From contig NW_025408668.1 of NCBI RefSeq assembly GCF_020360975.1, forward strand, positions 5,270,001-5,334,000: a DNA stretch of 64,000 nt, written 5' to 3'. Under the pieces are notes generated by a model that was not told where the DNA came from, made no database searches, and worked only from the letters and a program-made list of their open reading frames with translations. Positions 44,657 through 55,815 of this stretch are shown piece after piece. The first letter of the stretch is position 1; each line of letters begins with the position of its first letter. Source of the stretch: Hirsutella rhossiliensis. Its lineage: Eukaryota > Ascomycota > Sordariomycetes > Hypocreales > Ophiocordycipitaceae. The translations under genes and the position numbers were made by a program.

Positions 44657-44946
44657 GGCGGATGACTGTGGGAGCAGCTGCAAGATACCTCTCAACGACG
44701 TGGCCAGCGGCTGAGCTACATATATAACCGCATTGCCGCCTTTAGTATATGTGGAATGGCTTGCGCCCGGCCGTGTGCTGCATGTATGCTCAGCCACAGC
44801 CACCAGTTTTCGCCTTGCAGGTTGCCTCGCAGGGGTTACCACAGAAGCGAAGAGACGCGGGCGGGCAGAGGTACCGTAGACATTTTACTTCTTGGGCATC
44901 CATCCATTGGGCTCGCGGGCTTTTCCCTTGGTCAATCATCGTCTCA
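44657..44946. promoter_or_regulatory. Shared promoter region between two divergent genes
   Basis: The 290 bp between the start codons at 44,656 (minus) and 44,947 (plus) include TACATATATAACC at about 44,717, a possible TATA element. Use by either gene is inference. Confidence 0.4.
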
Positions 44947-47722
44947 ATGACTTCAACCACGACGGAAACTCGGAGCCGTCCTGTCCCTGCGTGTACTGCT
45001 TCAATACGCACCATGCGCTTCGTTCAGAAGCAGGACCAAAAGACTTGGCCCTATGCTTGTGACTCGGTCGGTCGGGCTCGCGGTTACTTGCATCTCGGGG
45101 TCCGCGTGGGACGGGTCGAGTGCTTCGAAGCCATCGGCCCGGCGCGCAGCATCTTCAACGACGAACTCAGCGGCAAGATTGTTGCCTATCTAAGAGACAA
45201 CAGCGACCAGCTACCGGATTCTGGAAACTGCGTCGATCTATCGCTCTTCATGGTCGGCAAGTCGGCCAAGCGTTCGAAACCGATTGTCTTGTTCGTGTCC
45301 GAGGACAAGCCTGCTCGACGAGAAGCCTTCAGGTTGATAAAAGACAGTGGCATCATGAAGGACTACCAGGGCTTCGAGCTAGGAAACATGCCTCTAAAGG
45401 CCGAGTTCGAAAGCCTCCGCCCTCTGGTGCGAGAGGCATCTGCTGCCAAGGCAGCTACGACTGACGAGAACCCGACTGCCAGCGTCGCCCAATCCATCTG
45501 CTCAGCGACTAGCGAACAAGTGTCCTTGCACGTGGCGCCCAACCAGCCTGAGGACGAGGAAGAGATTATGCGATCGATGGCTCGTCGGAAGAGGAATGCG
45601 CGCCCCGAGGAGTTGGCGCCCAAGCGATGCCGTGAGCTGGGCTGCAACAAGGAGTTTAAGCGCCCGTGCGACCTGACCAAGCACGAGAAGACGCACTCTC
45701 GGCCGTGGAAATGCCCCTATGCAACCTGCAAGTATCACGAGTTTGGCTGGCCTACGGAGAAGGAGATGGTCCGGCACGTCGATGACAAGCACTTGGACTC
45801 GCCCACCATGTTTGAGTGCTTTTTCGCGCCCTGCCCGTACAAGTCGAAACGCGAGTCCAACTGCAAGCAGCACATGGAGAAGGCCCATGGCTGGCTTCGC
45901 AACCGCAACAAACCCGATGGCAAGATGCCTAGCATTTTAACCCCCCCGAGGACCGTGAGCAGGACCGTGAGAAAGACCGTGAGCTCAAATGACCAACCGG
46001 GCACTTCACCAGCCAAACGAATCGGCATTGCTGCAGGTTCCGACGGGGGTTCGGGAGCCACGAGACTGCTGATCCCGGACGAGAGCGGTGCAAATGGAGC
46101 ACTGCGTCAAGCGACTGCTGGCGGACTCGTATCTTTTCAGGGGATTTTCATGTTTCTAGCCGTTTGCCATTGCCTGGACAGAGCCAGCGACGGAATATTG
46201 CAGGCTGCTGCCGACGATGATGAGGATGACGAGTGTGAGATTACGGGGTTGGCGGACTTTGAAGATTTTGAAGACGATGACATGAATGCCACCGGAAGAG
46301 GGAGTTTGTCGCCACTGTGTTCTCAGCGACATGACCCGGCATCTTCAGAGAGCCTCGACGACGCCCCCTACAGTTCATATTCATCGTCGCCTGGTCCTGC
46401 CGTCGAGCCCGGTGATTGGTTCGACGAAGTGAAGCAGAAGTCCCCGGACCCCGAGCCGCCAGTCAATACTCGAGACGTTGTTGACATTGCTCAGCACCTC
46501 GAGGTAGTCATGTCCTCACGCGCCCTTGACACAGCGCTGCTTGTCGTGGATAAAGAAACGCCGGGGACAATCGGCCTCTCCGACTATCGCTTGCGGGAAC
46601 GAGCTATTCCCCTCGAAGACTGCTCCAAACATGTCGAGCCTGGCCCGAGGGACGCTGCTGTTAGGGTCGCCACGCCCGACAGGGGCGTGATACGGGGGAC
46701 TCTCTCCGGCACAGTATCCTTCATCCGTCTGCCACATGTCGCCGACTTCCACGAGGTTTACACAGTCAACCTCATGTCGCCGCTGGTGCCGGGTGATTGC
46801 GGCAGCTGGGTGCGCGATGCCGACACGGGAAGGCTGTTCGGCCACATCATCGCCGGCAGTCCCTCGACTGGGCTCGCCATCGTCATGCCTGCGTGTCGCG
46901 TCTTTGCCAGTGCCCTCTCCGCCTTGGCGTCGACGAAACAGACTACGCAGCATGACTGGGTTTTGTCAGAGTCGGATATTTTCTCAACGACTGCCAATTC
47001 TTGCAGCAATTCAGCAGCATCGGCTGCCTTTCCGCACGACCAGAGATACTGGTCTTCTCCACCTTCAAGCCCTATGCTTCTCGGTCAAGGCATCACCGGC
47101 TTACTTCCTAATACGAAGCCCCTGGAAGCCACGTTGGATTGGAGTGACCCTAGCTTGGATGATATGGCTCACTACTTTCCTGCTCCTGGCCCATGGGTTC
47201 GCATGCCGCGTGTCCCGTCTCCTAATCTGAGTGTGCCCCCCTGTTACTCGCCAGAAGCCGACTACGCGGGCTCCGCCTACGGGCCCCGGCGTCTCCTACC
47301 TGTTGGCTCTGCCGGACTCCCTGACCTAAGTTCGAATTTGTCGACGGCCTCCATCGACGCCTCAGAGACGGGGTCGGGTTCCTCGTGGACGACTTATACG
47401 TCCCAATCTGCCTTGTCTGATTCGGAATCGAGGACCAGGGGCAAGCGCTCGAGAGAATTGTCCGTTGGCGCGCACCGCGCGGTGAAGCGAAATCGAGATG
47501 AGCGTTTGACATGCACCTTGTGCAAGCTACGTCAGACCGCTGTATGTCTTCAATGCCTACACTCCCTCCCTACCAGATCAAGACTAATGGCCGTAGTGTA
47601 TACCCTGCGAAGGTGCCAACAAGTGCCAGAATTGCAAAGAGCGAGGTAGAACTGGAAGTTGCATCCCGTTTTACTTTTTATACCTCGTTGAAGAGGACAG
47701 CATCCGCTTGACGGGCAAGTAG
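44947..47722 (+). CDS. C2H2 zinc-finger protein with a trypsin-like (protease-like) domain
   Basis: The start is taken at ATG 44,947 (MTSTTTETRS); ATG 45,013 in a good context (CACCATGC) is an alternative. Residues about 226-321 form C2H2-type fingers (CRELGCNKEFKRPCDLTKHE; CPYATCKYHEF; CFFAPCPYKSK ... HMEKAH). Residues about 530-665 resemble the degenerate serine-protease-like domain found in fungal proteins: IRGTLSGTVSFIRLP, then FHEVYTVNLMSPLVPGDCGS, WVRDADTGRLFGHIIAG. GDCGSW is the motif around the usual catalytic Ser. A 75-bp in-frame intron (46,129-46,203) is possible. Near the end an intron at 47,542-47,596 (GTATGT, CTAAT branch, GTAG) joins CTLCKLRQTA to CIPCEGANKCQNCKERGRTG, so the C-terminus is Cys-rich and stops at 47,720-47,722. 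DNA binding is inferred. Confidence 0.7.
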
Positions 47723-47851
47723 TAGCATCATCTCCCGCGTCATCCGAGGCAGTATCTAATCATATTCCTAGAGGACCATCCAATCTGCCGCCAGCTCGTT
47801 GGGCCAGACGGCCGCTGGCGTGATGTCGTCATCGGCCAGCTCATACAGTAC

Positions 47852-48559
47852 ATGGATAACCTCGGCCGCGACGCCGCCGTCCGTGTCCTCCGCAGCGGCC
47901 AAGCACTATTCGATATCGACTTAGTCGCAGGACGGCGCCTTCTGGCCGACTCGAGCGCCGGCCTGCCTTCACCGTGTCCTGTCGCCGCCCTTGTTCGCCG
48001 CCAGGCCGGCTGGCACGCATGGAAGGGGGTGCTGAGTGGCTTCGGCGTTGATTCGCGGGACCCATGGAAGACACTGGCGCTCTTCAGTGTCTACTCGGCA
48101 GCCACCTACCAACTAGTCCATGTTGCAACGGGAGCGGAGCTCAAGCACGGACTGATGCTCGAGGCTACATACCTGCTGTGCCTCCTCGTAGGCCGGCAGC
48201 TCGAGTACTTTGCCTACCTGGACCTGCACCGCCAGCTGACCAGGCACCCTGTGTTGCCAAAGCGCGACATCAGTCTGCTGGGCGACGAGCTCTTGATGCT
48301 TCGACAATACGTCGGCCGGGCAAGCGTCTCCGAGTACCCCGAAAGGGCGGCCCGCATCGCTAGATATCGCGAGCTGTGCAGGAAACTATATTACTGCTAC
48401 TGCCACATCCGACAATATTGCGAGAATTACCGCTTTATATATCCGAGCACCCTCAGTTTTGACACGGGTGCGTGGGCGGCATCAACTGAGGAGCTACCCC
48501 GAGTCGACTCTGAGGAGGGCTTTGCCCAGTGGATGTGTGAGGGCGGGGGTACGTCGTAG
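47852..48559 (+). CDS. Protein of unknown function, possibly the C-terminal part of the preceding gene
   Basis: ATG at 47,852 begins MDNLGRDAAVRVLRSGQALF and gives 235 residues. The same frame is already open upstream from 47,726 (HPICRQLVGPDGRWRDVVIG), directly after the two TAG codons that end the zinc-finger gene. The two parts share one frame, so this may be a continuation separated by an intron I cannot place, or by a nonsense change. The sequence is mostly helical (SVYSAATYQLVHVATGAELK; LLCLLVGRQLEYFAYLDLHR) with a Tyr/Cys-rich patch (YYCYCHIRQYC). No family is recognised. Confidence 0.55.
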   Translation: MDNLGRDAAVRVLRSGQALFDIDLVAGRRLLADSSAGLPSPCPVAALVRRQAGWHAWKGVLSGFGVDSRDPWKTLALFSVYSAATYQLVHVATGAELKHGLMLEATYLLCLLVGRQLEYFAYLDLHRQLTRHPVLPKRDISLLGDELLMLRQYVGRASVSEYPERAARIARYRELCRKLYYCYCHIRQYCENYRFIYPSTLSFDTGAWAASTEELPRVDSEEGFAQWMCEGGGTS

Positions 48560-48776
48560 TGTCTTATTTATAACAACCCGTGGAAGTATAGCCGGGACAT
48601 AGAGAGACTTTTTCATATTCAATTTTGTGGAAATAGCATGGCTATTGTTTTGATACCCATCCTGTAGGCTTTAGGGACCCCTATTTCGTAAAGCAAGCCA
48701 TTCGGCATCGAAAGGGCAAGCTCGTAGAGCATAGGTATCAGCATAATTGAAGCCTACGAGCTCCGTATGATATTTT
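48560..48776. other. Short intergenic region downstream of the unknown gene
   Basis: No gene is seen. It contains the 3' flank of the gene ending at 48,559 and the end of the FAD-oxidase relic. Confidence 0.6.
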
Positions 48777-49190
48777 CTAGTTGAGTAGTCGAAAAGTAGA
48801 GAAATCCTCCTCGTAAAGAGGTCTGGCTGAAAGTCTCCATGTTAACGCGAGTAACAAAACCGAAACTGTCCCCGCCCGTACGAAGAGCCCACTGAAGATA
48901 GGCGTTCTTCTTGCGTTGGCATTTAAAATTGATCCTTTCGTAAGAATCACTTGGAAATTGGTGATTGTATCAGAAGACCACCCGTAGCGAGTGCCAAAGT
49001 AGGAGATACAGCCCCCTATGCTCAGACCGCTTGACACCGACCCCTGCAACCGGCCCTCCGTTACCCTAATGTTCAGCAGCGCAGATCGAGTGTGAAGCCT
49101 CCCTCAATGTTGGCGGCACCCGCATCGTTGGCATGTCCTCCGGATCTTATGGCAAACCTTCTCCATGGTCTTCCGTTGATGAAGAGGCAG
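48777..49190 (-). pseudogene. FAD-linked oxidase (berberine bridge type, PCMH fold) fragment, frameshifted
   Basis: On the minus strand one frame gives FAIRSGGHAN followed by DAGAANIEGGFTLDLR (about 49,172-49,090), the FAD-binding signature in which the RSGGH histidine can hold the flavin. Other frames give SSGLSIGGCISYFGTRYGWS and TNFQVILTKGSILNANARRT, then DSFGFVTRVN-like and FLYFSTTQ-like pieces. At least three shifts are needed and the C-terminal half is absent. It is a relic next to an ABC transporter and P450 genes, consistent with a former oxidative cluster. Confidence 0.65.
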
Positions 49191-49897
49191 AGGTCAGTTT
49201 TATGCATCCTCTTCCTTCTGAATTGACACAATGCAGGCAACTCAGATCGAGACAGTTTGTGGGATAGTTTGTGTAAGATGATAGGTTAGAATTGCGCAGT
49301 TGGAGGAACAGGAGACCAGTCCGAGAAACTGGCAGTAAGGCAACGCACTTTGTCTTGGATTGGTGCTTGGATTTCCCCGAGAATCGGAAAGTGACTCGAC
49401 TGGACTCTTGCCACCTAGCTCAATGACAATCACTTCAGCAAACGGTCTTTTTCCACTGCGACCGTCAATGATTTCTCTCTGGCGGTCAGGTCCATCTCCT
49501 CTACCTACTTTTCCTCGTTGCGCCAACAACTTGTTGAGACATCAGCAGTCCTCTGTTCTTGAGGGTCATCACCGGCATCATGACTTTTGCAAGCCAATCG
49601 GTACAGGAACTAAACACGGGAGTCACCTTGTGTGCTACGCCAGCCCCAATGCACAACCCATCAATTCGAGAATCCGCCTTCATTGCAGCCAGTTCTCATT
49701 GCCATGGCCACCACCAAGATGACGTTTGCAGTCATCACTTCATCGGGTCGGCAATTTGTCAACAGAAACGCTTTCAAGCCGACAGACTGTGGGTTTGCGC
49801 ACGGAGCGGTGCGAGTGGTATTTGCTTGCTAACTCTGTCTGGCGGTTTATCTGGGCCCCTGAACTTCGGACTCTCCACCCCGGCACATGGACTCTGA
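49191..49897. other. Intergenic region with no supported gene
   Basis: Short frames exist on both strands. A plus-strand frame near 49,704 begins MATTKMTFAVITSSGRQF, vaguely like a nucleotide-binding N-terminus, but stops after about 43 residues. The N-terminal part of the FAD oxidase may be buried here, unrecognisable. Confidence 0.5.
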
Positions 49898-52800
49898 TCA
49901 ACGGGTGTTTCCTCGAAGATTGGTGAAAGGCATGAAACGGTTTATCGATATCTGGCTCCGAGGTTCTCTTGCCGCCCAATAAATCACCAGCGTGACCAGA
50001 ATGTTGAAAAGGACGTACGCCATCATGAAACCCACGATCCGCCACCTGTAGTCTATCTCCATTCCCAATGAACGCAGTAGAGCGTTCGTGTCCGAGATAG
50101 GGCAATATAAGCAAATATCGCTCGCTGCTGGGTTTGCAACATAGCCTCCGGCAGCCTGCAAGTACGGTTCCAGATATTGGCCACACGTCGTGGTGGCTAT
50201 AATGGCGGGCTTAACGTAAGGAATTATGCGCACCAGCTCAGCAGCAGAGCAGGTGATGTGGGTGCCCGCAAGACTTGCGACGACGAGGCCGTTGACGAAG
50301 TAGGTTAAGGGTGAGGCGCGGTACACAAAGACCCAGAACGTCGGGAGGCTGCTGGGCGACACAATTACTCTGAAAAAGAGGGATAAAGAGTCAGTATAAA
50401 CGTATAAGAGGAAGAAAACCCGAGACGGGGACCTGCATCCAGAAGTGTACGACACATACCCACAGAATACAAGTGACAGCCAGAAGAAAAGGGTGGCTAT
50501 CTGGACGGCTGTCTCGGCGTGTTTAATTCCCACTGCCACAGCCTGCGAAAAGGTCGTGATCCAGAGACCAAAGAGCCAAATTAGTACAAATACGAGCGCG
50601 CCTCGTTCAGAAGCGGTGAAACCGGCATCGCTATTGCGCCAAAGACCAGTCGGGTAGTACCAGCAGACGAAGACCAAGACGGATGCTAGCGTCTGGTAGG
50701 CTATCTCGACCAAAATCGTAGATATAAGGAAAGCCACCCAAGAGTACGCCTTGGATGGTCGCTCTCGTGACTCGAACAGCTCTCGAGTGGCCGTCAGGCG
50801 AGGGATGACTTGTTGATCGATAGTACTGAAGAGCTGGGTCAAGAGGAAAATGGAGAATAAGCTGTTAGTCAGTCCCTGGATGTCAAGTGTTGACTTGAAG
50901 GAAAGGCCATTCGCAAGAGACTGCAAGTTCAAGTTAGCAGAGGGTGGTCGTGGTCGTGGGATAGGCAAACCCTGGCATTGCTTACCACCCCGACACACAG
51001 GGCCATCTTGGAGTACAGATACGTCGGGTCGCGCCAGTAATTCCGGAATATACGTTTTGAAACGATTAGATTCTGTCTGGCTAGAGAAGTAGCGTATTCT
51101 GTCTGTCGAACGCTGAGCATAGTGGTATTGGTCTGCGGACTGGACTTCTTCAGCTCTTCGAGCTGGTGTATCACGTCTTGATTCTGCAAACTGGTCCTCC
51201 ACTTCTGCGGCCAAGTGTAGGGCACAGAACGCGGGCCTGCTGCATCTGAGGGCGGCTTGGTTACTTGCAGCATCCACTCGGCGGGATTGCTGTCCACCTC
51301 GCATTTCGGGGCTCCTTTACTTTCCAAGTAGCTGATTATGGTTGTAGCGCCTTGACCAATGTCGCCAAAGTAGATTGTTTCGCCGCGGCTGCTTAATAGA
51401 AGAAGCTGGTCGAACATCTGAAAGATTTGGGAAGACGGCTGGTGTGCCGTGCAGAGAATTCCCTGCCCGTTTTTTGTCAGTTTGCGGAGGAGGGTGCAGA
51501 TCGACCAGGCTGTCTGGCTGTCGAGACCGGATGTAGGTTCGTCTGCAAAACCGCATTTTAGACATGATGCTGGTGGACAGTGACTTCGACGGTTTGCATC
51601 GCCTACCTAGAAACAGGAAGAACTCTGGGTTGGTAACCATCTCCACAGCAATGGTTAGCCTCTTCCGTTGCTCCAGATTCAATCCTGCCATATGTCAGCT
51701 GCTGTGCCTACAACACAAGGAGCAACCATCCCTACCTTCACCAGGCACGCCAACGACAGCCTCCGCATACGCTTCCATCTCCAGCGTATGGATGATGCTA
51801 TTAACATACTCCCCAACCTCCACGGCCGACTTTTCCTCGGGCTGCCTGAGCAGGGCACTAAACATCAGCGCCTCCCGCACCGTGGCTGTAGGAAGATGAA
51901 TGTCCTCCTGTTGGACGTAACCCAGCTTTCGCTGGAACTTCGAATCGCATAGCTTGTCGCCGATATACACATGTCCACTTCGTGTTCCTGGCGTTGGGCG
52001 TTGGGCCAGGAGGTCGAGTAAGCTTGTCTTTCCCGCTCCAGTCACACCCTAACCCGCATATTCAGTCATACATCGCAGCAGAGCGAGTCTCGAGCGCTTA
52101 CCATCAAGACTGTCAGCGTCCCAGGCTTCACCCAGCCATTTGTACTGTGAAGAATCCGGCGCTTTTCCCCCTTGACCTTGATGTCATAGTTGAGGTTGTT
52201 CCAATGAAGGGCCGGTGAGCACTGCTCGTAGCCCGTGTGGATTGGCAGGGGAGCATCGACCCGGCTCTCATTCTTTTCGTCACGATAATTCTGGTGAAAT
52301 ACAGGAGTTGGACCCATTTCAGAGTCATCTGACTCCGGGCTTGCCCGTGATGACCGGTTCTTGAAGACGAGGATTTCCCCTTTCGACCGTTCCGTCGGGA
52401 CGTATTCGGCAGCCAAGAGGTAGACTGTGCAAAATATCGCCATCATGGCGCAAATCACGGCGAAATTTCTGAAAGTAATCAGCTAGATTTAGGACATTCG
52501 ATAACAGGGCCTTACCTCCAAAGGTGGTTAGGAGTGAAGCGGTATTTGATCGCAAGATAAGACGTTCCTTGGACATTTTGCTCTCCCTCGGAAGCACCTG
52601 TGGCGGTACATGTCCTTCCTTGCAGTCCGTTGCTTTCATAGGCAGGCCCAGCAGGGATAAAAGATGAGCAAGTAAACAGGCGATCCTGGAACTGTCGACT
52701 CATCAGTTCTAGCTCTCTCTCGCAAGAGAATGGACATACCTCATTGACCATCAGACTCTCGTACGCATATGCAAGGGGATTCAACCAACGAAGCCATCTC

Positions 52801-54805
52801 AGCCAGCCCACCATATAGTCGACGGGTATCACAAATCCCGTATATGCTATGAATATCACGACCATGATGGAGACAGGCGCCATGGTTTGCTCCAGAGTCT
52901 TTGACAGCGAGCCAATCATGCGAAACAACATTGACATGGCCAGGAGGACGACAATATTGAAAGCATAATAAGTGAAGAAGGCAGACGCTGTCCGGCGAAG
53001 ATTGGTCATGAAATAAAGTGTCGTATGAAACAGTAGGGAGGTTGCCACCTTGTTTGGGAGGTCACAGATGACCGACGCAAGACTCTCCGTAAACGGATGG
53101 TAGAATGCATATCTGTCATGTTTTTCCACGATAGGGCGCTGTGCCCACATGGTGATTATCTAGTAAATCATCAGTTTTACGACCACGTCGTGGAATCGCA
53201 GCGCTGAATACAAACCTCGAAGGCCGGAGCAAATGCAGTGATCATGAGGGAGAAGAAAAGTAGCACGGCTCGCTTGTCCATGCTAGCCGTAGACTGTCCC
53301 AGGTCGAAGAATACACTTCCCACCACCAGGGCAATGATTGTATTTGCGAATATACCAGCTACCACGGGAATATAGTTGTTTCGTAGCCTAAGAAGCCCTC
53401 TACGAATGCAAAAGAGGATTTGCAGAGAGATCGAGGTCGGGTATGTCGACGTGGGAAATCTTGGGCGCGCTCAGTGAGAATCAGGCACCAAGTCCAGGGG
53501 CGACTTCAGTAACTTACTGGTTTTGTTCCTGCCTTGCAAATCTCGTCTCGTATTTTTTGTGTATTTTCGATTGGTTCTGATTCAGTTCAGAGCTTCTGAA
53601 CGTTTCAATCTCGGCGAAGAGAGCCTGCGCCTCTTTGCTTTCCTGCCACGTCTTTGCGAACTCGTCTGGTGACCTAGGAACTCTGCCCTCAAAGCCCTTG
53701 CGAACGATGCGCTCTGCTGGGTTGGTCAACGAAGTAAGGAAATCAGCGGTCGTAGCACGGCTGGGTCTCTGAAACCCCATTCTGAGAAAGTAGTCCGAAG
53801 CAGAATCCACGGGCCCGAAATATATTTGGCGTCCTTCGTACAACAATGTCACTCTGTCGAAAGTCTGTAAGACGTCAGCCTCTATATTGTCGGACCTCTT
53901 AACCAATCGTCCCCTGCCTACCGTGTATATCGCCTCAGAAGCCTGGTAAATGCTCATGAAGGCCACCAACTGTTGAGAGCTGATCGCGCTCCTCAAAAGC
54001 TTGATAAAATCGTAAGAGGTCATGCTGTCGAGACCGCGAGTACTGTTGTCCCAACATTGAAATCGAGCGCCACTAATGAAAGCCTCCGCAAGACTAGTTC
54101 TCCTCTTCTCCCCACCACTGACGCCTCGAATCATAGCATTTCCCAGCTTTGTGTCGTACGCTTTTTCGAGGTTGAATGAAGATGCAACGCTTCGGGCTAC
54201 CTCAGAGATTGCAGCCCTATTAGAGGCTGGTCCCTTTCCTCTAGTCGCTGCCGCAAATGCAAGGGTTTGGCCAACGGTCAATTCAGGAAAGTGTACGTCG
54301 AGCTCAGATAAGTAGACGCACTCTCCTTTCATCGCACGGTGGACATGGTGGTACGGAACTCCTGTTCATCCATGTGAGCAGGATGATGAAGGGGCTGCCC
54401 CATCCGCGTGGGTCGGAGTGCCTTACCATCATAAGTAATGCTCGTATCTTTGTCAATGTGAAATCCGTGTGTATTCCCCGCCAAGGTTTTAAGAAAGGTT
54501 GAACACCCACTCCCCGGTCTCCCAAGAACTAAGAGCATCTCTCCGCCGCGCACTAGGCCGTCCAAGCCTTGCAGGATCTGGACCTTCTTTGGTGAGCGTC
54601 GGATGAAGCTCGTGATGATTTTCCTGGGCAGAGATACAGCATAGGAGATGACTGTGTCTTGAACGAAGTCCGATGCCATGGAGCCATGGCAAGCAAGGTT
54701 TTGGAAGGAGACACCAGGTTGTGGACTGCCATGAGGCTTGTTTTGGTCGGCAGCGGGAGGTCTCGAGCCCCTATTTCCATGGCTCTCGTCGTATGAATGC
54801 TGCAT
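49898..54805 (-). CDS. PDR-type (ABCG) full-size ABC transporter
   Basis: Twelve exons can be joined with consensus introns and no frame error: 54805-54427, 54361-53922, 53864-53518, 53459-53216, 53159-52740, 52691-52516, 52468-52102, 52048-51736, 51684-51607, 51542-50986, 50920-50460 and 50369-49898. They give 1,417 residues, a normal PDR length, although the N-terminal extension is short. Half 1 has Walker [10 protein letters not shown] (residues 95-103), signature [10 protein letters not shown] (about 207), and the PDR-style Walker [12 protein letters not shown]. Half 2 has Walker [10 protein letters not shown] (792-800), [11 protein letters not shown] (about 897), [12 protein letters not shown] and the His switch TAHQPSS. 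The asymmetry (half 1 lacks the catalytic Glu and His) is usual for the family. Membrane domains follow each half. Such pumps export drugs and secondary metabolites at the plasma membrane; the neighbouring P450 genes suggest a linked substrate, but that is inference. Confidence 0.92.
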
Positions 54806-55815
54806 CGCGGCTTTGAGGCAGTGACGCAGAGCAACGAAATGATGTCCACAAGACAGCAAGTCATGAGCTCAACAACCGCGCTTTGACAGAGAACACCCTT
54901 TCCATAAGTAAACGGAAATTCTCCAACCCAGTTTCCCCAGCAGAACCGACTCATCTTGTAGATACGGGATTGTGTGCCGGCGACATGACCAGGATATGTT
55001 CCATCTTACATGTCGAGATACCTGGGCTGTACAAGACCTAAGCCAGCGCGGGTTTCAAGTTTACGGTGTGTAGATAAAATATAGCCCCCAAGGCGCAAGC
55101 GCTGACCAGGGTTGCATAAGACCTTGGGCAGCATCGACTTGCTCAAAGACACCGGATGTCAGCGGCAAGAAAAACGTGATATGATTGGCGCACACATGGT
55201 CGTATTGCAGATTCTGGATGTGCACGAGCACAGTGCCGTCAAGGTTGTCTTCTCTCCGATTCGGACTTTCTAAAACCAACCATGTCCTAGTGGCTGCAGG
55301 ATTACCTCTAACTAACTACACAAGGTCTCTGCATGAAGAAGAGCCGCCGAAGCAGACCCCGATAGGTTGACAGCGGATCCTGCCGTGGCGTCGTCTGATC
55401 AGCTGTCCAGAGGAGCACCCAATTCCAAGAAAGCTGTGAGAATGCCTGGCAAACGAGTACACGGTTGCTGGTTGATCGATCTGTTAAGAAAATAAACTAT
55501 GAAGCGTGAGGCATGCGGACGTCAATGACGATGTTTTTGTGGACGAGTGGCTCCCAAACGCCCCATTGAGCTTGAGCATCGGGGTCGAATAGTCGTAGCA
55601 AAAGCAATCTTCATACCTACACGTACCCATGGATCTCAACGATCAATGTCAAATCTGGATGTCTTGAATTGTACATAGAATCCCCCAAAACCAATATGGC
55701 TACTGTTTAGCGGAGCCGTGGCCTTCAAAAAATGTCTAAATATTGAGTACAAAATATTGAGAATTTGAATCAGAGTCTAATTTCGCAGTCCCGGATGAGA
55801 TTCAGTCTCGACGAA
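54806..55815. other. Intergenic region between the ABC transporter and P450 genes; no supported gene
   Basis: It contains the promoter of the transporter (minus strand) and the 3' flank of the P450. A minus-strand frame at 55,061-55,279 (SPNRREDNLDGTVLVHIQNL) lacks an ATG and a recognisable family; it may be a gene relic. The minus-strand sequence just upstream of 54,805 stays open without an ATG, so a missed upstream start is possible. Confidence 0.55.

Noticed and set aside
44749..44946. Extending the zinc-finger protein to the ATG at 44,749
   Set aside because: The added 66 residues look like non-coding sequence and would leave under 100 bp for two divergent promoters. ATG 44,947 or 45,013 is more likely.
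54806..54859. Extending the ABC transporter N-terminus to 54,859
   Set aside because: The frame there starts at TTG. ATG 54,805 is the first normal start, although an upstream exon cannot be excluded.
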